Assembly: GCA_049700455.1 (NCBI GenBank)
Contig: JBNAVJ010000005.1
Span: 62,001-126,000, forward strand
Length of the DNA stretch: 64,000 bases
Origin: JBNAVJ01 sp049700455
GTDB lineage: Bacteria; Bacteroidota; Ignavibacteria; Tepidaquicellales; Tepidaquicellaceae
Direction: 5' to 3'
Shown here: piece after piece, positions 35,101-42,837 of the stretch
Layout of the letters: the number at the start of each line of letters is the position of its first letter
Numbering within the stretch: the stretch's first letter is position 1
Position numbers and translations under genes: made by a program
Notes under the pieces: model-generated
What the model was told of the DNA's origin: nothing
The model's input: the letters and a program-made list of their open reading frames with translations, nothing else
The model's database searches: none

Positions 35101-35742
35101 TTCGTAAAACTCTTGAAAAGTCATACGTTCGGCATTCTTGATATTAGGAACAATCAATGAACGACTCCCATCTTTACGCACTACATCAACAGCAAGGCCT
35201 ATATTTATATGTTTTCTCTTTATTAAAATGGGCTGTTTATCTATTACACTAAAAGCATTATTCATATTTGGCACAGAAGGAATAGCTTTTACTATTGCCC
35301 ATCCTACTAGATGAGTATAGGAAACTTTTATTAATCCTTGTTTTTGTAGATAGTAATTTATCAGTCTTCTATTTTCTTCAAGGAGTTTTACAGGGATGGT
35401 CCGTAAAGAAGTAGCTACCGGGATTGTCAAACTATTATCCATATTCTCAACAAGCTTTTCTGCAACTCCTTTAATCGGTACAGCGTCATCTTCAGTATCA
35501 GGGATTGGGAAATGAATTTTTTTCTTTGAAACAGGAGTACCATTTCCTTTATGTGAAATAGTAGTAATAGATGGCTTTATTCCAAGCGACTGAAAAAACT
35601 CACGCCAGGTTGCAGAAACTAATTCCGGATTTTCTGTATATCTATTTAGTAACTCTATAACAAACCAACTATTGACACCAAATTCTAATAATTTTTGTTT
35701 TTGAAATTCGCTAAGTTCTTCTAATATCATTTTGTTTTTCAT
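32113..35742 (-). CDS. kgd: Kgd-type 2-oxoglutarate dehydrogenase E2-E1 fusion
   Basis: A 1209-residue enzyme of the TCA cycle. The N-terminal 40 residues are the E1o interaction segment (SWFVIELLNRYTENPELVS, WREFFQSLG). About 110-335 is a 2-oxoacid dehydrogenase acyltransferase (E2) domain with the catalytic TYDHRIIQGAESG. About 360 to the end is the TPP-dependent E1 domain: VIGMAHRGRLNVLANI, HGDAAFAGEGIVAETLN (TPP/Mg), INNQIGFTT, and the C-terminal transketolase-like domain. The lipoyl domain normally present in an E2 is absent, as in mycobacterial Kgd, so lipoyl groups must come from another protein. Start ATG 35742; no Shine-Dalgarno sequence is seen. Confidence 0.95.
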   Translation of the reverse strand: MKNKMILEELSEFQKQKLLEFGVNSWFVIELLNRYTENPELVSATWREFFQSLGIKPSITTISHKGNGTPVSKKKIHFPIPDTEDDAVPIKGVAEKLVENMDNSLTIPVATSLRTIPVKLLEENRRLINYYLQKQGLIKVSYTHLVGWAIVKAIPSVPNMNNAFSVIDKQPILIKRKHINIGLAVDVVRKDGSRSLIVPNIKNAERMTFQEFYEKYNDIIERARTNKIELEDFQQTTISLTNPGTIGTVSSSPRLMVGQGAIIATGAIDYPPGFQGVSQNIISNLGLSKIMNITSTYDHRIIQGAESGLFLKKIHELLIGEDNFYDEIFDSLEIPQRPLIWQVDRSTDTISETANIVEIEKQAKTLQMINMYRVRGHLIANTDPLSSKSHYHPELDPVSYGFTVWDYDREFITDGLGGLRTAKLRDILEMLHQTYCEKIGVEYRHIQDPEEKLWLQNNMEVVRNQPVFNSSVKKRILEKLIEAESFEHFIDKKYIGHKRFSLEGSETLIPTLDFLLSEAANDSVKEVVIGMAHRGRLNVLANIIRKPLYAIFSEFEDIVDLQSVQGSGDVKYHLGASGIYKTNNDFEIKVTLASNPSHLEFVNPVVEGIVRAKQTRADDREKSSIIPVLLHGDAAFAGEGIVAETLNLSQLQGYSTGGTIHIIINNQIGFTTSPAEARSTVYASDVAKMVQAPIFHVNGDDPEAALWVTKLAYEYRMKFKKDVVIDIITYRRLGHNETDEPAFTQPLLYKVIRSHPSVKQIYEEKLIKERVLTKEDISKIESVIQDKMNSEHKLLHSKEVHFESNVPLAVDETEIVKRKTNEPRSLDYETLMKILRGLTELPLDFHLHPKLKKFIDLRKLILNGEGSIDWALAESLAFGSFLLDGIPVRLSGQDSSRGTFSQRHLIFVDVENGNEYIPLNHIASGQALIEPLDSLLSEAAVLGFEFGYSVADPISLVIWEAQFGDFANAAQVIIDNFISSSYVKWGLRNNLVMLLPHGQEGQGPEHSSARLERFLLLCSDGNMEVCNPTLPSQYYHLLRRHIYQSNLRPLVIMTPKSLLRHPLVKSDLNEFLNGKFITVIDDNAIDRKSVKKVILTSGKVYYDLLAYRTANKIDNTAIVRLEQYYPFPKNEIEEILSTYPEAKKFVWVQEEPENMGAMNFMRNRLLKEGFLRKFKFSFVSRKSSPSPAPGSYKSFQETQNKLLQEAFNV

Positions 35743-35858
35743 TTCTTATTCTAAAAACAGATTTTATGTCTTAAAAATTCTAAAGCTTTACGACTTTAAA
35801 CCTTCAGTTTTTTTAAGTATATTAAAAAATCAAAAACACAAATCAATGTATTAAAACT

Positions 35859-36581
35859 ATGGGAAAAGAAATATTTGAAAAAATTATTCTTTTAGGCAGA
35901 CCAGCTTCAGGTAAATCAGAAATTATTAATTTTCTGAAGCTTCAGGATGCAACCACTCTAAGAAACCGTTACCATATTGGACAAATTCTTGAAATAGATG
36001 ACTTTCCAATGCTCTGGACATGGTTTGAAGAAGATGATATACTTGAAAAAGTATTTAAAAAGCCCCGACTACATTCAACCCCAGATGGACTTTTTAAAGA
36101 AGAGTACCTCTGGCACCTGCTTATTGAAAGAATATCATTGGACTATAAAAAGTATAAAAGAGATAACGCTGAAAAAAATAAGGACATTACCTATCTGATA
36201 GAGTTTTCACGTGGAACCGAGCATGGAGGCTACAAGGAAGCCTTTAAACACCTTTCAAAAGAATTGCTTGAAAACTCAGCAATACTTTACGTTGATGTCC
36301 CATTTGAAGAGAGTTTGCGTAAAAATAGAAAGAGATTCAATCCTGATAAGCCTGATAGTATACTCGAACATGGACTGCCGGATTGGAAATTAGAAAAGTT
36401 ATATAAAGAAGTTGATTTTCACGAGGTAGTTAAAAACAATCCCGAGTTTGTAATTATCAACGATGTAAAAGTCCCTTACATTATATTTAATAATATGCCA
36501 TCCAAAACTGATGATTTTGAACTTCTTGCTCCGGCTCTTGATGAAGTGATTTCAAAATTATGGAAGATATATCTTAAGTAA
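35859..36581 (+). CDS. P-loop NTPase of unknown function
   Basis: A 240-residue cytoplasmic protein. A Walker A motif is near the N-terminus (ILLGRPASGKSEII, GRPASGKS at about residues 13-20). Candidate later elements include YLIEFSRGTEHGG and ILYVDVPFEESLRKNRKRF, with a possible Walker B/lid Arg. The size and layout resemble small nucleotide or metabolite kinases, but I recognise no named family. It stands alone between kgd (divergent) and the cytochrome gene (convergent), and is followed by a hairpin at 36638. Confidence 0.7.
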   Translation: MGKEIFEKIILLGRPASGKSEIINFLKLQDATTLRNRYHIGQILEIDDFPMLWTWFEEDDILEKVFKKPRLHSTPDGLFKEEYLWHLLIERISLDYKKYKRDNAEKNKDITYLIEFSRGTEHGGYKEAFKHLSKELLENSAILYVDVPFEESLRKNRKRFNPDKPDSILEHGLPDWKLEKLYKEVDFHEVVKNNPEFVIINDVKVPYIIFNNMPSKTDDFELLAPALDEVISKLWKIYLK

Positions 36582-36637
36582 ATAAAACACTATCCAACGT
36601 AAAACTCATCGTGTTTTTGCTCCTTATAATAAAACAT

Positions 36638-36663
36638 TGAGGGCTTCATCATTGAAGCCCTCA
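36638..36663. terminator. Hairpin terminator between converging genes
   Basis: A perfect ten-base stem TGAGGGCTTC (36638-36647) with GAAGCCCTCA (36654-36663) and a six-base loop. On the minus strand it is followed by a T-rich stretch (complement of 36625-36637). It terminates the cytochrome gene and may also end the P-loop gene. Confidence 0.8.
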
Positions 36664-36706
36664 GTCTGGAATCCTTAACAATAAATTATCCTGTTCCTTT
36701 GCGTAA

Positions 36707-38092
36707 CTATTTTATAAGCATCATTTTCATTGTCTTAGAATAATTATCAGTAGCCAGTTTATAGAAATAAACACCACTCGATAGATGACCGGCATTTAAC
36801 GTTATAAGATATTCCCCTGCCCTTAAAAATTCATTATCAAGCAACGAAATTACTTCTTTCCCATGCATATCATACACCTTCAGAGTAACAGCTTTGTTTT
36901 CGGGGATCGAGAATTTTATATTAGTAGAAGGGTTAAATGGGTTCGGGTAATTCTGATACAATACATATTTATCAGGCACATTAGTCCCGATTGGATTAAT
37001 GCCGATAGTAGCACCAAGTTTCTGCATTTGTGATGTAGTCAATGGCTGCACATATATAGATAACATCTGCTGCAAGTTAGTACCTGATTTCAAAAAGACC
37101 CACTGATTCGGATTTGTATAGGTGGTATCAATCCTTCCGACATAGTTAGCAAAATCAAACACACTTTGATAATTAGGTGGGATTGGAATCATACCCTGCG
37201 TATGAACAATTTTTGGGATTTGAGTTGAATCCCATCTTGCAACAGTAATTTTTCCTGTGTTATTATATTCCTGAATTGTTGCAGCATTATGACACTCATT
37301 ACAGGCACGAGTGGAATCCTTCGGCATTATAGTATGAGCGTAATATGGACCATATCCCACAAAAGATTGACCTTGATAAACAATGGATTGATAGTTAACC
37401 AGCCCTACTTTACCCGTCTTAGTATGGCGGCCTAATATAATAAAGCCTTTGAGTTGGCCGATAGGCCGTTTGAACCCCCTCATTCCGGACCAGAGTTCAG
37501 TCTCAAAGTGACAGTTATAACAGGTAACCACTGACCTTGCATGACAGGTTGGACATTCAAGCTTGTTAATATGAATAGCATGGGCAAGTGAATCCCCTGT
37601 TGTAATAGGCAAATTTGAATGACAACCTGAGGTCTGGCAGTTTTTCCCAGCTGTAGTATCAAACATCGTAAAATAATTTGTAGCATCCATATGCAGCTCT
37701 TCCTTTATGTGGCAGGTTGTACATGAGAATCCAGCAGTGCGGTGTTTATCTGTGTAAAAATTAATCTCAACCTTTTGACGACTATGACAACGTTTACATA
37801 TACTATCAGGGACTGCATAGCCCGCCTGAAAATTGTGGCAATCGTTACAACTCGGTTGATAAGTGTTTGTATCTACAGGAGTTCCGTTTGCAAGTTTACC
37901 AGGGTGACACCTCAGACATCTCAAAGCACTCATCGGAATATTTGTAATTTGCTCAAAGCCACCGTTGGTACTTGAATAAAAATATGTCTTTCCCTTTCTC
38001 GTCATATGAAGAGATGAGGAAGATTGCGCAAAAATTTGGTACGTAATCAGGAACAGGATAGTTAGACTTAAAATTGTAAACCGTTTGTTCAT
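36707..38092 (-). CDS. Octaheme c-type cytochrome with T9SS sorting domain
   Basis: A 461-residue exported protein with a signal peptide (FTILSLTILFLITYQIFAQ). It has seven CxxCH heme sites (CLRCH, CNDCH, CKRCH, CTTCH, CPTCH, CYNCH, CNECH) and one CxxxCH-type site (CQTSGCH), all between about residues 55 and 280. The C-terminal 85 residues form a type A sorting domain (YPNPFNPSTNIKF, LKVYDMHGKEV, GVYFYKL). So hemes are attached in the periplasm and the protein is then sent to the cell surface by T9SS. Electron transfer at the surface is the natural inference, though a reductase role is possible. A good ribosome site (GGAGGG) precedes the ATG at 38092. Confidence 0.9.
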   Translation of the reverse strand: MNKRFTILSLTILFLITYQIFAQSSSSLHMTRKGKTYFYSSTNGGFEQITNIPMSALRCLRCHPGKLANGTPVDTNTYQPSCNDCHNFQAGYAVPDSICKRCHSRQKVEINFYTDKHRTAGFSCTTCHIKEELHMDATNYFTMFDTTAGKNCQTSGCHSNLPITTGDSLAHAIHINKLECPTCHARSVVTCYNCHFETELWSGMRGFKRPIGQLKGFIILGRHTKTGKVGLVNYQSIVYQGQSFVGYGPYYAHTIMPKDSTRACNECHNAATIQEYNNTGKITVARWDSTQIPKIVHTQGMIPIPPNYQSVFDFANYVGRIDTTYTNPNQWVFLKSGTNLQQMLSIYVQPLTTSQMQKLGATIGINPIGTNVPDKYVLYQNYPNPFNPSTNIKFSIPENKAVTLKVYDMHGKEVISLLDNEFLRAGEYLITLNAGHLSSGVYFYKLATDNYSKTMKMMLIK

Positions 38093-38210
38093 TTTTCCCT
38101 CCAGATTAATCTTTTTAATTATTTATTATTAAGGTCCTTAATTAAACATACAAAATTTATGCCACAAAAACCTGAAAAAATATAAAGATTTAAAGGCCTT
38201 AAAATATAAT

Positions 38211-38263
38211 ATTGAGGAAAACCCCCCCATTGCTTATAAAACAATGTGGCTTTTTTCCTCAAT
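38211..38263. terminator. Long hairpin terminator after the EF-G-like gene
   Basis: An 11-base outer stem (ATTGAGGAAAA at 38211-38221 with its complement at 38253-38263) encloses a second stem-loop (CCATTG/CAATGTGG-like, one mismatch). On the minus strand the hairpin is followed by a T-rich run (complement of 38200-38210). It ends the EF-G-like gene and insulates the cytochrome promoter. Confidence 0.75.
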
Positions 38264-38285
38264 TAGGTTTATGTGGGCAAGCAAA

Positions 38286-40397
38286 CTACTTATTTTCTTC
38301 TGCTTTTCGCTTCTCGTAGTCTGCAATTATTTTCTGTTCAATTTCTTTTGGGACTTCCTCATAATGGGAAAACTTACGAGTGTAACTACCCCTGCCCTGG
38401 GTCAACGAACGCAATCTGGAACTATATCCACTCATTTCTGAAAGAGGAATTTGACACTTAATAACTTGAAGCCGACCTTCAGACTCCATACCAAGTATGC
38501 GACCACGTCTTGCAGAAACATCCCCTGAAACAGCACCCATAAACTCTTCCGGGAAATATATATCAACATTATAAATAGGCTCAAGTATTACTGGATTTGC
38601 CTCTTTGAATCCCTTTTTAAAAGCCATTGACGCTGCTATCTTGAATGAGAGTTCATCGCTGTCTACTGTATGGAATGAACCAAAATGCAGAGTAACTTTA
38701 ACATCAACAACTTTACACCCTATTAAGACACCAGAATTCATAGTTTCAATCACCCCTTTTTCAACAGCAGGGATAAACCTCCCCGGAACAACTCCTCCTA
38801 CAATTGCATCAACAAACTCAAATCCTTCTCCACGAGGTTTAGGTTCAAGCTTTAATACCACATGACCATACTGCCCTCGTCCACCAGTCTGCTTTTTGTG
38901 TTTATATTCAGCATTCTCAACTACCGATTTAATTGTTTCCCTATAAGGGATTCTTGGTTCGGAAATTTCTACTTCCAGATTATACTTGCTCTTCATCCTA
39001 TTAATCATAGTTGTCAGGTGAATTTCCCCCTGACCATGAATTAAAGTCTGACTGATTTCCGGATCATAATTAGATATAAAAGTAGGATCTTCCTCATGTA
39101 AAGAATGAAGAGCCTGACCAAGTTTATCTTCATCACCCTTTCTTAACGGAGCAATTGCAAGCGTTACATTGGGCTCAGGATATTGAATAGAAGGCAATAT
39201 TACCGGAAAAGATTTGGAGCACAAAGTATTATTTGTATGTGTATCCTTAAGTTTTACCACACCTGCGATATCACCTGTAATTGCTTCAGACATTTCTTTT
39301 CTATCTTTTCCTAACAGTGAATAAATCTGTGACATTCGCTCCGATTTATTGTTCGACTCGTTAATCAGGTCCATTCCCGAACTTATTTTCCCGGAATACA
39401 CACGGAAAAATGAAAGTTCTCCAATATTCTTTTCCGAAATTGTCTTAAAAACAAATATTACTGGTTCGCCATTTATATCCGGTTTCACTTCAACCTGCTC
39501 CCCATTGCCTGGTTTTATTCCATAAACACTTCCCCTATCCACAGGTGAATCACAATATTCAGAAATAAAATCCATCAAAGTTTTTACACCTACATTAGAT
39601 GAAGCTGCAGTGCAAAAAACAGGAAATATTTTTCTCTCCCTTATTCCAATTTTTAGTCCCGTCTGAATCTCTTCTGGGGATAATGTGCCATTCTCAAAGA
39701 ACTTTTCCATCAAAACCTCATCTTCTTCAGCAATGTTCTCAATAAACTTCTGGTGATATTCTTCAGCCTTAGACTTCAACTCTGCAGGAATCTCAACTTC
39801 TTCGTAATCACCTTTACCATCTGTATTGAACTTAAACATTTTCATTTTCAACACATCTATAATAGTATGAAATCCAGGACCTTGATTAACAGGAAACTGG
39901 ACCACAGCAACCTCTGGACCAAAGCTCTGACGCAATTGAGATACTACATCTTCGAAATTAGCATTTTCAGTATTAAGCTTGTTGACAACAATAACAACAC
40001 TATTACTATTTTCTCTGGTGTATTTAAATGAAGCTTCTGTTCCAACTTCGATTCCTTTAAATGCATCAACAAGCAGTAAAGCAGTTTCTGTTACCCTTAA
40101 TGCTGCTTTAACTTCACCAATAAAATCCATAAAACCGGGTGTATCAATGAGATTAAACTTCATTGATTCACCTTTAGAATTCTTCCACATAAAATTTAGC
40201 AGAGATGAATTTATCGACATCTGTTTTTCAATCTCATCTTTATGATAATCACTGACTGTATTGCCTTCTTCAATCTTACCAAATCTTGTGGTAACACCGG
40301 CAGCATGAAGCATTGCTTCGCAAAGAATGGTTTTGCCAGTACCTCCGTGACCTATCACAGATACATTTCTAATTCTCTCAGGTGTAAATTCTGCCAT
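38286..40397 (-). CDS. Elongation factor G-like GTPase (EF-G paralogue)
   Basis: A 703-residue translational GTPase with the five-domain EF-G layout. The G domain is divergent. The P-loop is GHGGTGKT (residues 16-23) instead of GHIDAGKT, DTPGFMDF (85-92) replaces DTPGHVDF so the catalytic His is Phe, and the specificity motif is NKLN rather than NKxD. Domain III (ISEPRIPYRETI), domain IV (HKKQTGGRGQYGHVVLKLEP) and domain V are well conserved. This is the EF-G-like (EF-G2) branch, whose cellular role is poorly defined. A ribosome site (AAGGAG) precedes ATG 40397. No ribosomal genes are linked. Confidence 0.88.
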   Translation of the reverse strand: MAEFTPERIRNVSVIGHGGTGKTILCEAMLHAAGVTTRFGKIEEGNTVSDYHKDEIEKQMSINSSLLNFMWKNSKGESMKFNLIDTPGFMDFIGEVKAALRVTETALLLVDAFKGIEVGTEASFKYTRENSNSVVIVVNKLNTENANFEDVVSQLRQSFGPEVAVVQFPVNQGPGFHTIIDVLKMKMFKFNTDGKGDYEEVEIPAELKSKAEEYHQKFIENIAEEDEVLMEKFFENGTLSPEEIQTGLKIGIRERKIFPVFCTAASSNVGVKTLMDFISEYCDSPVDRGSVYGIKPGNGEQVEVKPDINGEPVIFVFKTISEKNIGELSFFRVYSGKISSGMDLINESNNKSERMSQIYSLLGKDRKEMSEAITGDIAGVVKLKDTHTNNTLCSKSFPVILPSIQYPEPNVTLAIAPLRKGDEDKLGQALHSLHEEDPTFISNYDPEISQTLIHGQGEIHLTTMINRMKSKYNLEVEISEPRIPYRETIKSVVENAEYKHKKQTGGRGQYGHVVLKLEPKPRGEGFEFVDAIVGGVVPGRFIPAVEKGVIETMNSGVLIGCKVVDVKVTLHFGSFHTVDSDELSFKIAASMAFKKGFKEANPVILEPIYNVDIYFPEEFMGAVSGDVSARRGRILGMESEGRLQVIKCQIPLSEMSGYSSRLRSLTQGRGSYTRKFSHYEEVPKEIEQKIIADYEKRKAEENK

Positions 40398-40723
40398 AAA
40401 ATTTCTCCTTGGATTTTATATTTATTTGACTATATCAATTTTTGATACATAAACTTTAAAAATAATAATGTTTTTTGATATTTTAAAGTTACTTTATAAA
40501 GACATTTATTAGCTTATATTTCCAGCTGTATCAAAAACTGATTATTAAGGACTAACTGTTTAGCATATTATCTGCTTTGCCAGAGTAAGGACACCTTTTG
40601 CTACGTATGTAGAGATTAACTTTTTATTCCAAAGGATATTTTGCATTGAATTTTCTGCTTATATAGAAAGAGTTTTTTCATTATTTATATGATTAATCTT
40701 TGTTATATTAATTAGTTATTTTT
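40398..40723. other. Divergent intergenic region, no features recognised
   Basis: 326 bases between the EF-G-like gene and the UbiA-family gene. AT-rich. It should contain both promoters, but I see no convincing motif, hairpin, RNA gene or short ORF in it. Confidence 0.4.
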
Positions 40724-41620
40724 ATGAAGTTGAACAGTTATATTACATTAATTCGCCCAAAACAGTGGATTAAAAATTTCTTTATCTTTGCTCCTGCCTT
40801 TTTTGCAGGAAGCCTTAGCGAACCAAAAATCCTCAAATTAACAGTAATTGCTTTTGTAGCTTTTTGTTTGCTTTCCAGTTCGGTTTATGTTATCAATGAC
40901 ATATTTGATGTAGAAGCTGATCGCATTCACCCAAGAAAGAAATTTCGTCCTCTTGCCACAGGTGAGATTTCTATTACTGCAGCAATAGTACTCACTATTA
41001 GTATGCTCATACTTGCTTTACTTTTGACAACACAACTTAATTTATCTTTTGGACTGATTACAATAACCTACCTTCTAATAAACTTATTGTACTCATTCAA
41101 GGTCAAACATATTGTTATTCTTGATGTATTTTTTATCTCGTTAGGTTTTGTACTGAGAATTGAAGCTGGAGCCACTGCAATTGGGGTCAGTGTTTCAAGC
41201 TGGATGATGTTAACAACAATTTTTCTTTCACTTTTTCTTGCAATAAGTAAAAGGCGCGCTGAACTTACTTCAAATGAACCTGGAAATCTTGATATCCAGA
41301 GAAAGGTTCTCAGTCATTATGACGTTACTTTTGCAGATCAGATGAACACTCTGGCTGCAACGGGTACAGTAATTTGCTATGCTCTTTACACCGTATCTGA
41401 AAAAGCAATTAGCACTTTTCATTCAGAGAGTCTTATTTATACCACACCTTTTGTTGTCTACGGAATGTTTAGATATTTATATCTTTTACATAAGAAAAAC
41501 CTTGGGGAAAGCCCGGAACTGGTAGTAACAAAAGATATTTCTCTGATAATCAATGTCTTCCTCTGGCTAATTGTTTCTCTCTTGATAATTTATAAACACA
41601 AATTCCCTTTTCTGAGGTGA
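40724..41620 (+). CDS. UbiA-family prenyltransferase, DPPR-synthase-like
   Basis: A 298-residue membrane enzyme with about eight to nine membrane segments. The N-terminus LIRPKQWIKNFFIFAPAFFAG and the Asp-rich motif NDIFDVEADRIHPRKK (about 58-73) match the decaprenyl-phosphate phosphoribosyltransferase branch of the UbiA family rather than quinone prenyltransferases. DPPR synthase moves phosphoribosyl to a polyprenyl phosphate, the first step to arabinose/ribose lipid donors. It is cotranscribed with an EamA transporter (GTGA overlap at 41617-41620). What such a sugar donor would build here is unknown. Confidence 0.8.
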   Translation: MKLNSYITLIRPKQWIKNFFIFAPAFFAGSLSEPKILKLTVIAFVAFCLLSSSVYVINDIFDVEADRIHPRKKFRPLATGEISITAAIVLTISMLILALLLTTQLNLSFGLITITYLLINLLYSFKVKHIVILDVFFISLGFVLRIEAGATAIGVSVSSWMMLTTIFLSLFLAISKRRAELTSNEPGNLDIQRKVLSHYDVTFADQMNTLAATGTVICYALYTVSEKAISTFHSESLIYTTPFVVYGMFRYLYLLHKKNLGESPELVVTKDISLIINVFLWLIVSLLIIYKHKFPFLR

Positions 41621-42546
41621 ACAAAGACAAATTACTTCAGCTTAAGGCTACAATAATGCTTGTCTTGCTATCAATTTTCTGGGGATTGAGTTTTCCTCTT
41701 ATTAAATCAGGGTTACAATTTTCCTCACCTATTCTTTTTGTTTTTGCCAGATTTCTTTTTACAACTGCCTTATACTTATTAATATTTTACAATCAAGTTA
41801 GAAAAATAAAGTTTTCTGATTTCCGTTATGGTGTGATTTTAGGGGTATTCTTATTTCTTGGATTTATCACTCAAACAATCGGGCTTAAATTCACCACTGC
41901 ATCTAAATCAGCCTTTGTAACGGGTGCAAACATAGTTTTAATTCCCTTTGCTCAATATTTTATAATTAAGAAAAAACCTGCTGTTGCTAACATTGTTGGG
42001 ATTATACTTGTACTAATAGGATTATATCTATTAACGGAGTTACAGGAGATGGCTGTTAACATTGGAGACTTAATTACTTTCTTCTGTTCCATTTCGTTTT
42101 CAATTTATGTGGTCTTACTTGATAAGTACTCAAGGTTAGCTTCTTTCCATGCATTAGTTTTTGGACAATTTTTAACCACAACGGTATTTTCTCTCCTGGC
42201 ATCATTTTTTGTAGAAAACTTAATCTTCAGAGAAACACAATTTATAATTTCAACTGAACTAATAGTAATAATTCTTCTAAATGCTGTTATTGGAACTCTT
42301 ATTGGGCTTTTTGTTTCCACCCGCTATCAGAAGGAAATAACCCCGGTAAGAGCCGGGCTTATATATAATCTGGAGCTTCCATCGGCAGTTTTGTTTTCTT
42401 ATTTCCTGCTTGGTGAAATTATGTCTATTTCACAGTGGTTGGGAGCATCAATAATGGTTATCGGATTGATTATTTCAGAATTATTTAGTTATTTTAATAA
42501 AACTACGTATTCTATTAATCAAAGAGATGAAAACCATAAAGATTAA
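41617..42546 (+). CDS. EamA/DMT-family transporter
   Basis: A 309-residue inner-membrane protein with ten predicted membrane segments in two EamA repeats (LLSIFWGLSFPLIKSGLQ at the start of repeat 1; SISFSIYVVLLDKYSRL begins repeat 2). Members export amino acids, nucleotides or drugs, or flip lipid-linked sugars. The GTG start overlaps the prenyltransferase stop. The pairing suggests it could flip or export the product of that enzyme, but this is inference. Confidence 0.85.
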   Translation: MNKDKLLQLKATIMLVLLSIFWGLSFPLIKSGLQFSSPILFVFARFLFTTALYLLIFYNQVRKIKFSDFRYGVILGVFLFLGFITQTIGLKFTTASKSAFVTGANIVLIPFAQYFIIKKKPAVANIVGIILVLIGLYLLTELQEMAVNIGDLITFFCSISFSIYVVLLDKYSRLASFHALVFGQFLTTTVFSLLASFFVENLIFRETQFIISTELIVIILLNAVIGTLIGLFVSTRYQKEITPVRAGLIYNLELPSAVLFSYFLLGEIMSISQWLGASIMVIGLIISELFSYFNKTTYSINQRDENHKD

Positions 42547-42796
42547 CATCTCAGGAATAGTACAGGGAGTTGGGTTCAGGTATTTTTGTTTAAAACAAGC
42601 CCGAATCTTTAACATTAAAGGTTATGCAAAAAACCTCTTTAATGGCGATGTAGAAGTTGTTGCTCAGGGCAACGAACCAGATCTGAAAGATTTTGTAAAA
42701 GAAATATCCATTGGTCCAAGGTACGCAACGATTAAGTCTGTAAAGATTGATGAAATTGAAAAAAAGGTAGAATTTGATGATTTTTATATTTACTAA
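42527..42796 (+). CDS. acyP: Acylphosphatase
   Basis: An 89-residue enzyme that hydrolyses acyl phosphates. The phosphate-binding GIVQGVGFRYF carries the catalytic Arg, and KGYAKNLFNGDVEVVAQG carries the catalytic Asn. Both match the family, and the length is typical. It overlaps the upstream EamA gene by 20 bases. Confidence 0.93.
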   Translation: MKTIKINISGIVQGVGFRYFCLKQARIFNIKGYAKNLFNGDVEVVAQGNEPDLKDFVKEISIGPRYATIKSVKIDEIEKKVEFDDFYIY

Positions 42797-42837
42797 TTTT
42801 TACTTGTAAATAAAAAACTATTGTTATATAATTAAGA

